A DNA stretch of 64,000 nt. Source: Otatea glauca. Taxonomy: Eukaryota > Streptophyta > Magnoliopsida > Poales > Poaceae. A program made the translations under genes and the position numbers. Each line of letters opens with the position of its first letter. Position 1 is the first letter of the stretch. Shown here one piece after another: positions 35,230 through 46,300 of the stretch. The DNA is taken from assembly GCA_036346275.1 (NCBI GenBank), contig CM070722.1, forward strand, positions 59,805,524 through 59,869,523. Reading direction: 5' to 3'. The notes under the pieces are model-generated. The model saw only the letters and a list, made by a program, of their open reading frames with translations. It ran no database searches and was not told the DNA's origin.

Positions 35230-38200
35230 GCGTTGAAAGTTCAAGCTCTATTGGTTTTGGTGATTGATTTTAGATTAATACTTAATCATTATTTAATGAC
35301 AAATCTGATCATTATGAGACTAACATGTTTAATTGAGCTACATTCTTATTAGTCTCAAATTTGGATAGAAAATGGAAAACCCAAGGTATGCACTCGTATT
35401 CTTTCTATTGTCTTAATGCATACCTAGGTTTCAAGTTAAAGTATGAACTCTTCCATTGCTTTAGTCCAAATATGTGCATTATATTCCTAATTCATATTTA
35501 CATGAATGCACACATCTAGGGGGAGTTTATAATTTAACTTGATGTTTTAATTGTATTGATCCATATCCTCTTTCCATATCACATAAAGAATCAAGACTTT
35601 GAAACAATCGTTTTGAGTATATATATAACTTGTGTAGTTGTAGTATACTCATGCTAATATAGGATAAACTCGTATACAATCAAAGATTGATTATGTGTAT
35701 ATTGATTCCATGTTCAATTAGTTATATACACATACTTAATGGAGTTTGTTCTATAGTTGATAGTCTAAATGTATTGATCCCTTCCATCACTCAAACATAT
35801 TTGGATCATTACTTTCCATCAAATTGAGTATATGAAACTTGTGTATTTATATATACTCATGTCAATTTAAATGAAATTTAAATTGAGTTCGGTTGTCCTT
35901 CAATCAATCAAAGAACATTTCATCATGTGTTGATGGTGTTCCTTGTTGATTAAAGACAAGTAAAAAGTTCTTGAGTATAATAAAGCATTAGTTGCATCAA
36001 AGTACTCAAGACACAATTAATCTTTCAAATTGATTTGGGTTGTGCTCAATCGATCTTAGAGGCATCCATTATGTGTTAATGGAGTGCAGTAATGATTGAG
36101 ACAACCGTGTTTGTTGGACTAACATCTTCAATGAGTTGTGAAGTAGGTTGAGTCCATCGGTGATAAAGATTTGGATGGCATCATATGTTGATAGCCATCA
36201 AGTCAAGAATCGGGTAGAAGAAGAGGTCATCATGTGTTGATGAGCTTCAAGAGGTGATCCCGAAGTGAAGAGAATGGCTAGAGAAGGTTTATCATGTGTT
36301 GATGAACAAGATGAAGAAGATGTGATCCTGGAGTGAAGATGATTGGAAATCATAAAAGCTCCAAGTGGATCGTTAGAGGCAAAGGTATAACTAGGTAGGG
36401 CTAAGGATGTGTTCCTAGTCTTTTACCGGTCTCGGTGTTTGGATGGGAGACCGGGTTGCTAGTTAGGTGCCGTACTATTAAGAGGGGTTGAGTCTTTTAG
36501 CTCGAACTTCGTCGTGTGTTGATGAACTCAATCCGGTTCACTCTAGCTCACTCTCTTATTTGGTGTTTGCATGAAGCTAACCATTTGGCATGTGTTGCAA
36601 ATGGGTGAAGCTTGTGCATTGGATTTTGTATGAGCTAAGTATTTGCATATGGGTGCTCATGCTTGCTTCTTATTGAATCTTATTTGATTTGGTTATTGCT
36701 TGATGCTAAGTTTTGCATGTGTTGCAAAAGGAGAGAGCTCAAGCTATTTGATTTAAAAGTGGTTGCATGGAGTTAGAGATTTGCATGTGTTGCAAATAGA
36801 GAGCTCATGCACTTGAGTTTGTTTTGTTTGTTTGCATGGAGCTAAAGATTTGCATGTATTGCAAATAGAGAGCTAATGCTTTGGTGTCTTAGCTTGTGAT
36901 TGGATCATGTTTTGATCATCACAAGGCTAAGCTTGGTTTGTGCTTTGAGTTTGCAAAATGTGTTTTTGCAAAATGTTGAATGGATTTGTTATTTGCAAAT
37001 GTGTTTTGCAAATAAGCTCGAGAGTGTGGGTTTCAATTCTAGAGCATGTGTTGGCATTTGCAAATGTGTTTTGCAAAGTGTCGGGATCATGTGTTGATCC
37101 TTACATGGCTAGATGATTGATCTCATATGTTCGTGGTTTATTTGCGAATGTGTTTTGCAAATAAGTTGGAGTTATTGATTTGCAAATGTGTTTTGCAAAC
37201 AAACTAGAAGTTATGAGGTTTCTATCCTAGAGCATGTGAATAGGGTTTGCAAATGTGTTTTGCAAATTGACTTGATCATGTGTTGATCATCACATGGCTA
37301 AGAGGATTGATCTCACAGGTTTGTAGTTTATTTGTGAATGTATTTTGCAAATAAATTAGAGTTTGAAGCGATTCTTTAGAGAATGTGAATAGGGTTTGCA
37401 AATGTGTTTTGCAAATTAACTTGATCATGTGTTGATCATCACATGGCTCAAAGAATCAAATCCTTGAAAAGTGTGGAGAAAAGATCACGCGAAATTGGGC
37501 TTTCGTCAGAAGTGGCGGTATGACCGGACCTCCTCCGATCATACCGGTGAGCGGTATGACCAGGTGGTCTCCGGTCATACCGGTAGTGTATTTTCGAGGG
37601 TAATGGCTAGTTTTCTAGCCGTTGACTCTGAGGCCGGTCCCCGGGCCTCCTGGACCTTTTTGCCCGAATTGCCCCCCCAACGGCTAGTTTTTCTTGGGTG
37701 GGCTATAAAAGGACCCTATGGGGGGCAAGGGTAAGGTTGCTGGTTCCATTGAGCATTTGAGTGAGGTGTTGCATGTGTTGCACACTCACATTTGGTTTTT
37801 TAGCTAAGAGTAAGCTCTAATTGCATCTGTTGCAATTAGAAGTGGATTGAGAGCCTCTTGTGCATGTGTTGCACTTGAGGGAGCCATTGTGCATGTGTTG
37901 CACTTGGTGATCACCGGAGTGCATGTGTCGCACTAGGTGAAGTTCAAGCGGGAAGGCTTGACTTGTTACTCTTGGTGTTTGCCGACACCTAGATGGCGTG
38001 GAGACGTCGTGCGTGGTGAGCTTCTCGACGAAGGTTGTGAGAATCCCTAGCAAGTTGTAAAGGTCGGTGCTCGCCTACCCGGAGGGGGAAAGAGCAACCA
38101 CTAGTGGATTCGAGGTGGGTGCTCAATTTGTGGAGCCGGTCCAATTCGTTTCGGCTAACCTCAACGTGGATTAGGGGAGATCGGCAAGTCTCCGAACACC

Positions 38201-38519
38201 ACGGTAAAAAGTATTGTGTCTCTTTGTGCTTGCTTGCAATTCTTATTTATATTGTTGAAATTTACATTTCTAGAATTAAATTGTTTGATTGTCTTTAGGA
38301 TTGCATATTCTTGTTAGAAACATAATTAGTTAGTGCGCATAGTGAGCCTAGTTGATTTAGGCTTTAATTGTCAAAACCTTAGCTTATCGTTTCCGCATTA
38401 ATTATTGTTAAGGTTTTGGCATAAGAGTAATTAGAGGTGAATTGATTTGAAGAAATTCGTAGAGTAATTTTTTAAAAGCCGTCTATTCACCCCCTCTAGT
38501 CGGCATCCTCGATCTTACA
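35230..38519 (+). mobile_element. Probable solo LTR of a SIRE/Maximus-type copia retrotransposon, about 3.3 kb
   Basis: The start (GTTGAAAGTTCAAGCTC, then TTTTGGTGATTGAT and GACTAACATGTTTA) and the end (TATTCACCCCCTCTAGTCGG, then GATCTTACA) are typical of grass SIRE/Opie-type LTRs. So is the internal block with GGTATGACCGG and CCGGTCATACCGG near 37515-37580. No pol sequence is present. The interior from about 36540 to 37470 is full of short repeats. Target duplications are not clear, partly because a MITE inserted at the right boundary. Confidence 0.6.
36540..37470. repeat. Nested minisatellite built on GCAAATGTGTTTTGCAAA
   Basis: The near-palindromic unit GCAAATGTGTTTTGCAAA occurs many times (for example about 37060, 37170, 37250 and 37400). 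Earlier, the related GCATGTGTTGCAAAT recurs (36710-36880). From 37030 the short units are embedded in a higher-order unit of roughly 150-200 bp that also contains GATCATGTGTTGATC. A TGCATGTGTTGCAC variant continues near 37770-37940. Confidence 0.85.
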
Positions 38520-38520
38520 A

Positions 38521-38824
38521 GAGTTCGTTTGATTCAAGGGCAAAAGGATAGATCAGAGATGATGGGATGAACTAAATTTTGTTTGGTTAGAGGATGAGAG
38601 TTAGATGGTGGATCCGATGAGAGTACAAATTTGGTTAGTGAGATAAAAGTTGGATGGGCTCATCTAGTCAAATTTATGAGATGGCCACATCTAGCATCTA
38701 CGAGGAATATTCATGAAAGTTGACTGCCCTTATCCACCCATCCATCCAACCAAACAGTGGGATGGGTGGAAAAAGATGGATAAGGCCATCCTCTTCACCC
38801 TTTGCCCTTGAACCAAATGCACCC
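38521..38824. mobile_element. Tourist-like MITE, 304 bp
   Basis: The left end GAGTTCGTTTGATTCAAGGG and the inverted right end GGGTGCATTTGGTTCAAGGG match at most positions. The flanking triplets are CAA and TAA, a possible degenerate TAA duplication. It abuts the right end of the solo LTR. Confidence 0.65.
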
Positions 38825-39185
38825 TAACAAAACCTACTACTTCACTCTTATCCATGTCATCTAGAGTAAGCAATAAAGTCAACTTATACAATAACTATCT
38901 CTAAAATTTGTCTCTAGAAAAACACTAAAGCATTTAATTTGAACATTTAACACTAATTTCATCTTTGTAGCTATTGGCAAGATACTAACTTCAGCACTAA
39001 TAGTCGCTCGCACCAGCTCTAACCCCGGCTTTTAGACGATAATAGCACATATTTTTTCGTATGATATTGGCTACTAAATAAGAGCCGGCTCTCTTCTCTC
39101 CTCTTTTCTCACTCTTCTACGTAGGACAAAGCGGATGTGTACATGTTAATAGTAAGCTGATGTGACCTTATTGTACATGCTCTAA
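38825..39185. other. Intergenic, nothing recognised
   Basis: AT-rich DNA between two MITEs with no coding or RNA feature that I can support. Confidence 0.4.
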
Positions 39186-39648
39186 GAGCCTATTTGGTTT
39201 GATGATAAATTTATCTCATTAAACCTTACCAAAATTTAGTGGTTGTTTGGTTCTAAGCCTATTTATGCTAAAATCTGGGTTACGGAAGGTTGGTAACTTT
39301 GACCAAATTTGGTACCTATTTGGTTTGTTACCAATATGTTACTAAACTTTGATAAGGTTCTTTTTACATTGCATTCTTAGTTCATTTTGATACCAAAACT
39401 TGAACCTACAATTCCACGAGTGCCAAAATTTGAGACACATTGGAAGGGTTTGTATGGGTAACGAAGCAAACAGCCCTTTGGTCATCAAATTGGCTACCAA
39501 TGGCAAGAAAATAAACTAAATAAACCAAGGGAGAAGAGAATCTTGCCAAAAATTGGTAGCAAACTAAATACTTGCTAAATTTGATCAACGCTACCAAAAT
39601 TTGATAAGTCAAGCATTGGTAACCATTGGAACCAAACTAAACAGACCC
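39186..39648. mobile_element. Tourist-type MITE, 463 bp
   Basis: The left end GAGCCTATTTGGTTTGATG and the inverted right end GGGTCTGTTTAGTTTGG match in outline. TAA flanks the element at 39183-39185 and 39649-39651. A second similar start (GGTTGTTTGGTTCTAAGCC) at about 39240 suggests a nested or duplicated end. Confidence 0.7.
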
Positions 39649-39651
39649 TAA

Positions 39652-42600
39652 ATCTTCATATTACAGAAGAAGAGAGAGTAGTTAGAAGAAAATTTAGAAA
39701 AAAAACTATTCTAATAGTTTGATCAAGCACCCTAATAGTTAAAAAAATCTTCCAACTAGAGAAGAATAGAGAGCAGTTAGATGGAATTTTAAAAACAGTA
39801 AAAGTCACATGCCCTTTATATTTACGGACATTTCAAGGTTTTTTCATTTTTTCGACCCATTAATTCAGTTTATCAGCTGTTAACGTTTAACAGATTTATT
39901 TTATCGGGTCGTTTATTTCGGCAAAGTTGCAAGATTGCCATACGACAAGGAACATTATGACATACATAAGATAAATGCTAGTTTTTATTTTCATTGCTAC
40001 TTGAGCTATTCATTCATTCAATTATGATTTTATAATTATATTCACATTATGTCATCTTTTTTCTTCATGTTACCGCTATGGACAATTATTGATACCTGGT
40101 AGTTCTATTTTGTATGCATGAAAGAAGATGAATTAGATGCTTATTTTGTTACTCCAATTGCAAAAACATATATTTCTATAAATTTTAAATAGTAAAACCG
40201 TTTACAAGACCGCTTACCGTATAAACACTAAAAGACGGGGTGATCGTTTGTTAACATTTAATGTTATTTAGAACATTGGAAACCTTGTTGGCCTTCTTCC
40301 TGTGCACGCGTATGGCCTTGTTGTCCTCCATTGATGCGCGTCCAATTTTGGATAAGGATCAATCTTATAAGAAACAATGCAGTGTAGTTGTCATGCCTTT
40401 TATTTTTATTTTTTGAGAATCATTCCTAATCTCATTCATTGTTTGATGCAAGCTTTCTCGGATCTTACAAGAGTTTCCATTCAGTAGGCAAGCTATTTGA
40501 TGATATTCTCAAGGAGCATATACTGATGAAAAGAGGGTGTCAATAGAGTTTGTTGCTGGTCAAAGATGAAACTTGGTCATTTTTCAGCAAGTATTAACTC
40601 AAACATGAGTAGGTTTCAACAAGGATTCGTGAAGGGAGCTGCTACACAAATGAGATATCACTAGAACTCAACATAATGGGATAGCAAGTTTTGAGTTAGA
40701 GCATTCAAGTTTTAAGCTAATTCCAAAAGATTTCATGTTTTAATATTTGAATCAAGTTTCAGTAGGTTTCAAGCAAGTTTCAAATTAATATTTAAGTTTT
40801 AGAGCAGTTTCAAGAAATTTTCAAAAAAAAGAACTTCGAGTTTCAATATGTTTGAAAACTCAACAGTATAGCAAGTTTCATGAAAGTTTCAACCATACAT
40901 CAAGTTTCATGGAAGGATTTGAGGTCAAGTATTAAGCATGTTTCAACCATACATCAAGATTCATGGAAGGTTTCGAGGTCAAGTATCATGTATTGTTCAA
41001 CCATACATCAAGTTCATGGAAGGTTTCGAGTTGAAAGTATCAAGTATGTTTCAACAAGCTTTATAGAAGTTTCAAGTTTTAATATCGAATTTTTAAGTAG
41101 GTTCCACGAAGTTTCACAAAAAAATTTAAAAGTTCCATGTAGTTTCAAAAGGTTTTAAGGAAGTTTCGAAATGTTTCAACAAGTTTCAGAATAATTTATG
41201 TGAGTTTCATAAAAAAATGAAGTAGATGAAAAAGTACTTGCATGAATCTAGAAGCTAGTTTCGAACTCACACCAAGGTCATCAAAGCTAGAGCTCACACC
41301 AATGCCAATGCAGGCCAACTGAGGTACTACTATGCCTTTCATGGCGCCCGTGCGGGCTACCACTTGCTAATGATGCTCTAGCGAGTCAATAGGTAGCAGG
41401 TGCCATGCATCTCGCTATTTTCATGTAAAATATTATACATGTCCCTATGATGGCATGAATTAGACGAAACACTAGCAAGTTAAGATAGATTGCTTGTAAA
41501 AAAACAAAGCTAAGCTAGATTGGCCAATGACCACTGAACAAATATTCATGCATGTTGCCAATGTATCAAGCACTGATCAAGCAACCCAGCATAACAAAAA
41601 CTGCAACTTGGTTCAAATATACAAAAAAATCTAGCAAAACATATGTGCAGTTAGCATACCATTTACTTGTTGGTATAAATCAGTTTACATCCATCCATAA
41701 CTCGCGCCAAAACTTCTTGTACTATAACAGTGCAAGGGTAATAATCTGAAAAGAATCACACAACATGAGAAAAATTATCATAGTAAGATAATAAAACAAT
41801 TAAAAAACAACTTTGTTTAAAAAGAGAAAGAAATACAACACAAATTATGAGATCTAAGAATTAACTGTGTTGCACATCCTAGCTGCATATTTTGACGAAC
41901 ACCTTTGTGTGCAACTATGCACTCTAAGAAACTCTATCTACGCCATCGGCCGTGCTTCATGCATGCCACCGTGCTCACATGGTCCTCGAACCACCCTGGC
42001 AACCATAACTCCTTGCCAGTTGCTGGCTCCTCTACCCACAGCAGCCACTCTACCCTGCTGCCTTCGTCGCACTGCTCTTGTTGCGCTGCCATGCACGCTC
42101 GTGGCGGCAGCTCTCTGTACACCACCACTCAGAGGTGGGTTCACAAGGAGATTTGCTAGCAGTGATAGCAGTTGTCTCGGGGAAGCTTTGCGAGAGGTAC
42201 TATATGGTGCGCTGAACAGATGGGGTCCAAAGGAAGGAGGCTATCCCGTCAGTTTTGATTCCAACGGTATACCATTAGGTAATTTTTCTGTTAGAATTTT
42301 GAGTGAGTTTTAAAGCGGCGTGTCTCCCATTTTGGTTAAAGCCTTGTTTGTTCGTGCTTTTTCACCAACTTAAAAGCCAAAGCCTAAATAAATATATGGC
42401 TTTTTATCTGATACTTTTCAAAAGTCATAAGTCTCATATAACTAAAAGTCAAAAACCATCGGAGAAGTGATTTTTTGGCTTATTAAAGGTTGGTCTTAGA
42501 CTAGCGTCACTAAAGTTATAATAAAATTACCCACATCTACCACGTATAAAAGCCGATTGCTTTTAAGCCAAAAAAAAACTAAATTTAAGCTATAGGGCAA

Positions 42601-43394
42601 AGGAAAAATCCATATAACACCTTAAACTTTACTCAAAAGTCCATCAAACACCCTAAATTTTGAAAAAGGTTATCTAGCGCTATAAACTTTCCAATCCCCG
42701 TTCGTTTAATACCATAAGTTGTTTTTTAGTGTAAAGTCAGTATAACACCGTAAACTTTACTCAAAAGTTTATCCGATACTATCTATACCCCTTTATAATG
42801 CACCTAAGCATTTTTTTCTACATCCACCCCAAATAATGCACCCCACTAGAGATGGCCTAACCTTCATGCACCCAGCGAAACGTCCCCAGAAACTTGCCTC
42901 CATCAAAATTAACCTCTAAGATCTTTCCTCAGCTTTACTCACCCACATCCGATGGCCATTGTTTAATGTGTCTAACTCATCCCTATAGCCCACAACAGAT
43001 CTCCCCCCACCTCCAGTATCATCTCAAGGAAAAGGAAACAGATATCCTGGAATTAAGAAAAAGGAAACAAACGTTCTAGAAAAGGAAAAGACCATATATT
43101 ACGTGCTGGGAAAAGAAAACCGAAAGACAGGGCACTATACTAGTAAACTTTAAAGCTCTAAATTTTTCAATCCCATTCGTTTAATACGCAGAAACCTGTT
43201 AAATTACTGTAACAAATAGTGCTTACTGCACGGCTACACGCCTACACCTACCAAGTACCAACAACCTACCGGCTCCTCTCCTATTTGGCTCTCGGCCGCC
43301 GGCTCTCTAACCAGGCGGCGCACGCACGGCACAAAACCCCAACGAGAGCGAGACCAAAGGGAGGAGCACCTCACCGGCGAAGTGGGAGAAGTGG
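39652..43394. other. Intergenic region before the NUP1-like gene
   Basis: No exon is supported. The 40580-41220 part is rich in GTTTCA-type repeats (the tandem array is listed separately). The 42350-42600 segment, starting GCCTTGTTTGTTCGTGC, resembles one end of a Tourist-like MITE, but I could not define its right end. The open frame around 41867-42313 has no recognised domain. The last 190 bp (43200-43394) become GC-rich and probably hold the promoter and leader of the NUP1-like gene. Confidence 0.45.
40875..41045. repeat. Tandem repeat, three copies of about 56 bp
   Basis: The unit TTTCAACCATACATCAAG followed by TTCATGGAAGGTTTCGAG recurs three times with few changes, in a wider tract (40580-41220) of degenerate AAGTTTCA motifs. 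The repeats create a short open frame with STIHQ repeats, which I do not regard as a gene. Confidence 0.8.
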
Positions 43395-46300
43395 ATGATG
43401 GATGCACGGCGGTGGAAGTCACCGGCGGCTGCGGCGGCGGCCGTGGAGGCGGCGGAGGAGGACGCGGGTGGCCCGTCGAGGCGGCTGCCGCGCCGCGGGC
43501 TGCACCGCGCGTCGCCCTACGGGCTGGGGCCCCGGCGGTGGCTCCCGAAGCTTCCCGTGGCTTCTAGGATCTTCCCCACCGTGCCCCGCGACCACACCGC
43601 ATCCGGTAATCTCCCCCCTCTACCTCCTCTCCCCTCTGTCCCCCGTTGTTTGGTTGGCAGCTGCCAATGTAGAAATGGAATCAAATGGGGGAATCCGCTA
43701 TTTTTTACCTTGCAAATCTGTCGCCATCGGTATTTGGTAGAATGGGGATCAACTTGGCTCGCGTTTTGCTTCCGCAATTGGCACTACTCTAGGGTTTTAG
43801 GGTTGATGCACTTTTTCACTAGCTCAACCACCTCGTACCAAAACCTAGGGTTTAGTGTATTGCGCTAGCTGTATTGTCTTACTATGGCCTGCTTTGCTGA
43901 ATCCTCTGCTTGATTCATGGTCTTAGCGTTGCAGAAGCTTACCGATGCGGTCAAGTTGAGCTGATGTGTAGGTCTTGATAACTTCATATTATTTTGAGGT
44001 AGATGTGATTTGGGATGCATGTTTTTGCTCTTTGGAATGGGCATAATGGTTGGTGTCTAGTCAATATGGGTGAAGTTTGGGAGCAGATTCCTTTTTGTGG
44101 GTGTTCTGGTGTCTAACCACTATTGTAGTAGTACTGGAGCAAGCAGAGTAGTTTTCATGAATCACTATTGACCAGTGGATATTAAGTTTTTCATGTGCAT
44201 CAGTGAAGTGGTTTCTTATCTGATATGGGTATTGAGGAAGCTACTTCTGTTTGTACCCGTTGATGTGATCTTGAAATTCTGATGATGTGATATGCTTGTT
44301 TGTTAATACTAGAATGATCATTGAAATGAGTTAGTATTAAACCAGTTCCATTTTTCTCTCTGCAAATCATGTCCAACTTTTGACATGGATCCCTCTTTGG
44401 CACTTGTAATGTTTGCAGACAATAATACATTGGATCAGTGTGAATTGCTGGAAGTAACAAATGAAGTAAGCAGAGTACCTTTTCTTGAATGCATCAATTG
44501 CCATACATTGTTACATTATCTCAAATGGAACACTACATCAGTTACAGGAAAATGTGGATCATGTTAAATAATATGCACACAGATCGATTGAATTAGTGGA
44601 AGGTAGATGTTTTGCAGTAAAAAAATTAATATAACATTTCACCCCTGAAAGGTAGAATAGTTCTGTTTAATTTCATAGTAAAAGAACCCAATGTTCAAAT
44701 CCTTTTTCCCCATCTGTCGAGCTCATTAGAAGAGAGTCCATTTTACATTTCCCTCATCTGGTTAATGTTCTACTCCCTCCGTTTAGAAATATAAGGCTTA
44801 TAGTTTGAATGGTATTGTTCAGGAATATAAGGCTTACATGTAGATTTAATGAGATTTTTCCTACTATACCCCTATTTATTCTCTATCAACTATATGCATT
44901 TATTCATGACCACCACACATAAAATATTATCTCTCATCTTCCAAGACAAATAAGGGGGGGTGGGGGTATCTAAGTCATTTTCACTCGTAACTTTCTCAAT
45001 TTCATCCCAACCTTAATCCTTGTGCAAAGTCAAAATACGCCTTACATTTTTGAACGGAGTGAGTAATCAACTAATCCTTTCAAGTCCATATACTGGTGGA
45101 ACTAAAGGATTATAACCATATTCAATTTTGAGCTGTGTGTATTACTTGAAAACTACAAAATCAATTATATTATCCTAGATTTACTATGTTAGCATGGTTG
45201 GCCAGTTGTATTACATTTCATTTCATATCAAGATAGATCTTTTGGTGACTTTTGGTAAGTTACTGTCTAACTTAAACTGCAGAGTCAGTCTATGGAAACA
45301 AACACCAATGCTATAGCCAACGCAGTTCCAACACCTGTGAACAATAAAGTCAATCTGCTGCTGGAAGGTGATTACAGAAGTCGAAATGATGGCAGTGGGC
45401 TTGCTGAAATTGAGAAGATCATCAAACAGAATCATTTTTCTAGGCAGGTTTTTTTTATACTCCTAGACCTTATTGTAGTCTGATTTAATTCAAAATTTCA
45501 AATAGAATTCGTTGGAGCCACATGTAAATCTTGAAAGGTTAGGAAACAAAATCATATTTGCCATGCAATATAAATACCTTATAGTTGTAAGATGGGGGAA
45601 GCAGTAGAAACTAGAATTAGAACCACCCTTCCAATCGGTTGTTTGTGTTAGGAGTATAAGAGGGGGAAGCAATAGAAACTAAAACTAGAACCATCCTTCC
45701 AATCGGTTGCTTGTGTTAGGAGTATATGTACCATTCCAATCTCTGTACAGGTGTTTTCTGCTTATTTGCCATGCCTTGTCCATGACCATATCTTGGCCAC
45801 TTGGCCCATGGAATAGAATCAAGTGTTTATTCCAACATGGTCTAAGAGCACATGACTCTCTCCCTTGCCAACCCTAACCCAAGCCACTGTTCACTGCCGT
45901 CGTCCTTTGGCAGCCGCGGCCTTCCTCTTCTCCTCTCACCCTCCTTGCTCGAGTAGCTGGCGCCGTCCTCTCTCTGAACCGCCGCTGCAACTCTATTGGA
46001 GGACTGACGCTGTCGGATCTGCTCCGGCCATTGCCCCTATCGTGCCAACGTGAGCTTGAGCCCGCCTGCTTCGATGGCCGCCCCTGCTACGTCGTCCTGA
46101 GTTCGAGCCCGTCGGATTCCGTCGCCCCTAGTCAGCTTCTTGGTCCATCGCCGCCTCTGAGCTTGAGTCTACCGGATCTCACCACTCTGCACCAGATCCC
46201 ATCACCTTTGAGCTCGATCTACGTCGCTCCGGTCTTCCTTAGCTCTGACCGCGCCGCACCGACCTCCATTCGCAGAGGACAAGAGTGGCAGAGAGTCCAA

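Noticed and set aside
36380..36480. 5S rRNA-like words (GGTGTTTGGATGGGAGACCGGG)-type similarity
   Set aside because: Only a short stretch resembles the GGATGGGTGACC region of 5S rRNA; the rest does not, and the sequence belongs to the SIRE-type LTR.
40880..41158. Open frame with STIHQ repeats as a possible repeat protein
   Set aside because: It is produced by the 56-bp tandem repeat, lacks homology and has no promoter or splice context.
41867..42313. 148-codon open frame as a possible gene
   Set aside because: No recognisable domain, composition intermediate, and it starts within AT-rich repeat DNA; evidence is too weak.
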